64,000 bases of DNA from Sphingobacteriia bacterium (GTDB lineage Bacteria > Bacteroidota > Bacteroidia > Chitinophagales > Chitinophagaceae), in assembly GCA_004294135.1 (NCBI GenBank), contig RDZY01000009.1, forward strand, positions 1 to 64,000. Direction: 5' to 3'. The translations under genes were made by a program, and so were the position numbers. The notes beneath the pieces are model-generated. The model had not been told where the DNA came from and made no database searches. It was given only the letters and a program-made list of their open reading frames with translations. Shown piece by piece: positions 60,968 through 64,000 of this stretch. The number at the start of each line of letters is the position of its first letter. Position 1 is the stretch's first letter.

Positions 60968-62835
60968 TAGGTAGCGTTTGCGTTTGCGTTTGCAGCTGCT
61001 GCAGCAGAATGAGACACTTTGGTTAAGCCATGATTGGTTTTTTCCCAATAAAATGGTTTATAAATCAATTGCCACAATCCTTTATACGCTGCAATAGAGT
61101 GCATCAGCCAATACAAAGGATTTAAAAGTGCAAATAATATTAACTCATAATACCGCCGCTTGAATACTGCCAACATATTAATATAAATCATCAGCGTATT
61201 GCCTGCAATAAAATTAAAAATTGAAATATACAATACCCAGTCCGGAAACAATACTTTCACCGAATCGAGATTAAAAACGATATAAATTACCCAAAATGAT
61301 AAAAGTACTGGGTATAATAAAAAGGTGATTGGCGTAAAGCCCACAAAAAAGTTAAATCCAAAGAATCCCCGCCAGCCGATCTTATTCACCAGTTTTACTG
61401 GATTACGCATATGCACCAGTGAGGTTTGCATATATCCTTTAATCCATCTAGAACGCTGTCTAATCCAGTTAAAAGGCTCGTTATTGGCCTCTTCCAAAGT
61501 GGTACTATTCACCACCCCCACTTTGTATCTTTTCTCAAATACTCGCACTCCCAAATCAGCATCTTCAGTAACATTAAAAGGATCCCAACCACCAAGCTCT
61601 CTTAATTTATCTAATTTAAAGTGATTGGATGTACCGCCCAATGGGATGGGCACATCCAACGATTGTAGGCCAGGCAGCATATAGTCAAACCAATAAGAAT
61701 ACTCCAACGTAAACATTCTCGTGAGCACGTTTTCATTTTTATTAAAGTAGTTTAACGCACCTTGTAAAACAATATAATCCTTAGGTAGTTTACGAAAAAG
61801 GCAGACTACTTTTTTTAATTGATCGGAATCAGGCACATCTTCGGCATCATAAATGGTGAGGTACTTTCCTTTACAGAAAAACAGTCCATAGTTACAAGCT
61901 TTGGGCTTTGTTTTAGGCATATGAAAGGGCACAACAATGGTCTCGAAATTAGCAGGGAAATCGAGGTTACGAACCGCATTCAGTGTTTTATCATCGTCTT
62001 CTTCAATCAACAGTTTCACATCTAATTTACCCCTTGGGTAATCGAGACTTCTTAAGTTCCAAATCAATTTACGAATCAGCTTATCTTCTTTGTATACTGG
62101 TAATAGAATGGTGTAAACAGGTAGACTATCATTTTCAATATTTTTCACCTCAGCCTTTGTAACCGTTTCTAGTAACTCATATTTAGATCCCTTCAAGGCA
62201 ATATAAAGCTTGAATAAAATAGCGAATAAGAATATTCCACTAAATAGTAAGTTGATGAAAATAAATACAGAAATAAAGTTGATGGTGAGTAATGTAAATG
62301 CAATCCCTATCAATGAAAAAATCACAACCAGTTGGGCATCTGTAAATGTGATGAGACCAGAACTCTCTGGATCTTTTCGCATGAGACTGAATACCGCTTC
62401 TTTTACATAAAATTCACCTCTAAACTTGTGCACCATCCAAGTAATATCCAAGTCAGATGCCGCTACTAGTTTTACTTTAGTACCAAACTTAATTTCTAGT
62501 ACCCCTAATAATTTCTCATCCAGCGGATCTGCAGCTGCAATAATTAGATTTCCTTTTCCATCATTGCGAATGGGCAGGTATAAAAAAGCATTTAAGTGCA
62601 ATAAATCACATTCCGAAACAAAAGTTTCATCAATCACTTCATTGCGAATATCTATCAGTGGAAAACCAGAACGTTCTAAAAAAGAAACGTACTGTTTTCT
62701 GGTAAGGAAGCCAAAGTTCAATGCTGCTTTAATATAAGCATATTCGAACTCTTCAGCAATTTCCTCAATCTGTTGCAGCTTAGCCGTTGTGAACAAGCCC
62801 ACACTAATCATATTATTCAAAGCACAAACAGGCAT
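60967..62835 (-). CDS. Glycosyltransferase family 2 with N-terminal GspE_N/MshEN-like domain (XagB/BcsA-like)
   Basis: GT2 motifs LLPVYKEDKLIRKLIWNL, YDAEDVPD, GGTSNHFKLDKLRELGGWDPFNVTEDADLGVRV, RQRSRWIKGY; N-terminal FLERSGFPLIDIRN...FLYLPIRNDGKGNLIIAAADPLDEKLL. Confidence 0.88.
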   Translation of the reverse strand: MPVCALNNMISVGLFTTAKLQQIEEIAEEFEYAYIKAALNFGFLTRKQYVSFLERSGFPLIDIRNEVIDETFVSECDLLHLNAFLYLPIRNDGKGNLIIAAADPLDEKLLGVLEIKFGTKVKLVAASDLDITWMVHKFRGEFYVKEAVFSLMRKDPESSGLITFTDAQLVVIFSLIGIAFTLLTINFISVFIFINLLFSGIFLFAILFKLYIALKGSKYELLETVTKAEVKNIENDSLPVYTILLPVYKEDKLIRKLIWNLRSLDYPRGKLDVKLLIEEDDDKTLNAVRNLDFPANFETIVVPFHMPKTKPKACNYGLFFCKGKYLTIYDAEDVPDSDQLKKVVCLFRKLPKDYIVLQGALNYFNKNENVLTRMFTLEYSYWFDYMLPGLQSLDVPIPLGGTSNHFKLDKLRELGGWDPFNVTEDADLGVRVFEKRYKVGVVNSTTLEEANNEPFNWIRQRSRWIKGYMQTSLVHMRNPVKLVNKIGWRGFFGFNFFVGFTPITFLLYPVLLSFWVIYIVFNLDSVKVLFPDWVLYISIFNFIAGNTLMIYINMLAVFKRRYYELILFALLNPLYWLMHSIAAYKGLWQLIYKPFYWEKTNHGLTKVSHSAAAAANANANAT

Positions 62836-62862
62836 ATACGCAGGTAGTATTTAAGCTTACAA

Positions 62863-63966
62863 TTAAACGATTTCCTGAGATTTTTTAACACGCTTTCTTA
62901 CGAAGAAGAATGATAATAACAGGAGTATTATTAATCCAGCCAAGATAAAATATTTATACTTATTCCAAATTAAAGCTAGGTTGTTTTTATCTCCTCTATA
63001 ACTTACCAATCCTGCATTATCTGGTAGCTTAAAGAAAAAATTACTTTTTCCTTTACTATTGGCTACGCAAACATTGCTCTCAATGGCTGAATACTGTGAT
63101 CCAAAACTTTTAATAACTCCTTCAAATGCATCACTTACTGCACTATCACCCAATGCACTAATGAGTAAGTGGGTAACCGATCCTTGTCGAAATATTTGTG
63201 CAATACCGCTACTAGAAAAATCATTAATTGAATAAGAAGTTTGTCCACTCACATCTTTGTACAATTGGAAATCTTTATTAAACTGGACTGGTAGATTTTT
63301 TTCAAAATTCTTTATGAAAGGATCATTCCGATGTAACAATGAAATTACATTGTAGTTATTTAGGTCGCTTAGAGTGGCTTTATCCGATGTAACAATTTCT
63401 GGAATAAAGAGGTAGTTGGCAACCAAAGTAGCGGTATTTAACTGGTGAATTAATTCACCCAAGGACGATGCCAAATAAGGAATCATAGAAGGCGTTACAA
63501 TCATTTGCAATGCCTTTTTTCTAAACTCACCTGGATAGTTGAAGAAATTGTAAAACTCATTTAGTTTTTCACCAGAGAATACTAGGTTAGATGTTTTGGT
63601 ATCAATAAATCCAAAGAAATTAGAGAAGCCTTCTTTACAAATATTACCAGCCCCATGAAAACGCATTTCTACTACCAACGAGTTGTTTTTAGTCAACAAA
63701 TACGGCTTGAGTTCTATATCACCTGAAAAACTTGTTTTATCGTGTAAGTCGGTACTGAAAACCAAATTGTCGTTCAGGTATACATTTAAAAATCCACGAT
63801 CTCCTTCTTTCAACATAGAGAGCATGGCTTCTAAGTGAAAAGTCAACTTCTTAGGTATCGCATTATAATCTGCCAATGAAAATGCATAGTTTGTTTTCAA
63901 TGCCCCAATACCTTCCATAATTCGAGGTGTTCCGCCCAGTTCTTCCAAAGAAAAGACGACTGGCAA
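62863..63966 (-). CDS. Cellulose synthase regulatory subunit BcsB-like protein (probably runs off the window end)
   Basis: FLNVYLNDNLVFSTDL...NSLVVEMRFHGAGNICKEG...FFNYPGEFRKKALQMIVTPSMIPYLASSLGELIHQLN; C-terminal TM with RKRVKK. Confidence 0.72.
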   Translation of the reverse strand: MPVVFSLEELGGTPRIMEGIGALKTNYAFSLADYNAIPKKLTFHLEAMLSMLKEGDRGFLNVYLNDNLVFSTDLHDKTSFSGDIELKPYLLTKNNSLVVEMRFHGAGNICKEGFSNFFGFIDTKTSNLVFSGEKLNEFYNFFNYPGEFRKKALQMIVTPSMIPYLASSLGELIHQLNTATLVANYLFIPEIVTSDKATLSDLNNYNVISLLHRNDPFIKNFEKNLPVQFNKDFQLYKDVSGQTSYSINDFSSSGIAQIFRQGSVTHLLISALGDSAVSDAFEGVIKSFGSQYSAIESNVCVANSKGKSNFFFKLPDNAGLVSYRGDKNNLALIWNKYKYFILAGLIILLLLSFFFVRKRVKKSQEIV

Positions 63967-64000
63967 CTGGTTCTTATCAAAATAATTAGGAACTCCTGCG

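Noticed and set aside
1-64000. CRISPR arrays, rRNA operons and insertion sequences
   Set aside because: No regularly spaced short repeats, no rRNA-like sequence and no transposase ORF recognised in the window.

Overview
Bacteroidota chromosome segment, probably Chitinophagaceae-like judging from gene content (SprA, futalosine-pathway genes, DUF3127, DUF2795). It has two parts. (1) Positions ~1-17.9 kb are an accessory island abutting the 3' end of a tRNA-Pro. The island carries a complete type I Wadjet system (JetA-B-C-D, overlapping reading frames, minus strand). A HEPN-motif protein lies immediately upstream and a PHP-domain/SMC-like ATPase of the TrlF family immediately downstream, all on the same strand with short gaps. 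A Bacteroides-type mobilization module (relaxosome protein, relaxase, VirD4/TraG-like coupling protein, oriT-like palindrome) sits beside it but appears to be decaying: the coupling protein has an apparent 1-nt frameshift, the relaxase has an in-frame TGA, and there is a RadC/JAB relic. A second HEPN-motif gene (TIGR02391/Hypoth_Ymh family) is near the tRNA edge. (2) Positions ~17.9-64 kb are chromosomal backbone: tRNA-Pro, tRNA-Ser, dnaA, a split 5'-nucleotidase, sprA, ruvA, fabH, fabD, fabI, folE plus two PTPS/QueD paralogs, mqnB, mqnD, a photolyase, an OmpA/TSP3 protein, recN, ABC ATPases, gatC, a fused 3-hydroxyacyl-CoA dehydrogenase/enoyl-CoA hydratase, and a partial exopolysaccharide cassette (BcsB-like protein, GspE_N/MshEN-like GT2, membrane protein). 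The best candidate for an undescribed system is the six-gene HEPN-JetABCD-TrlF cluster. All calls come from reading the sequence; no database search was run.
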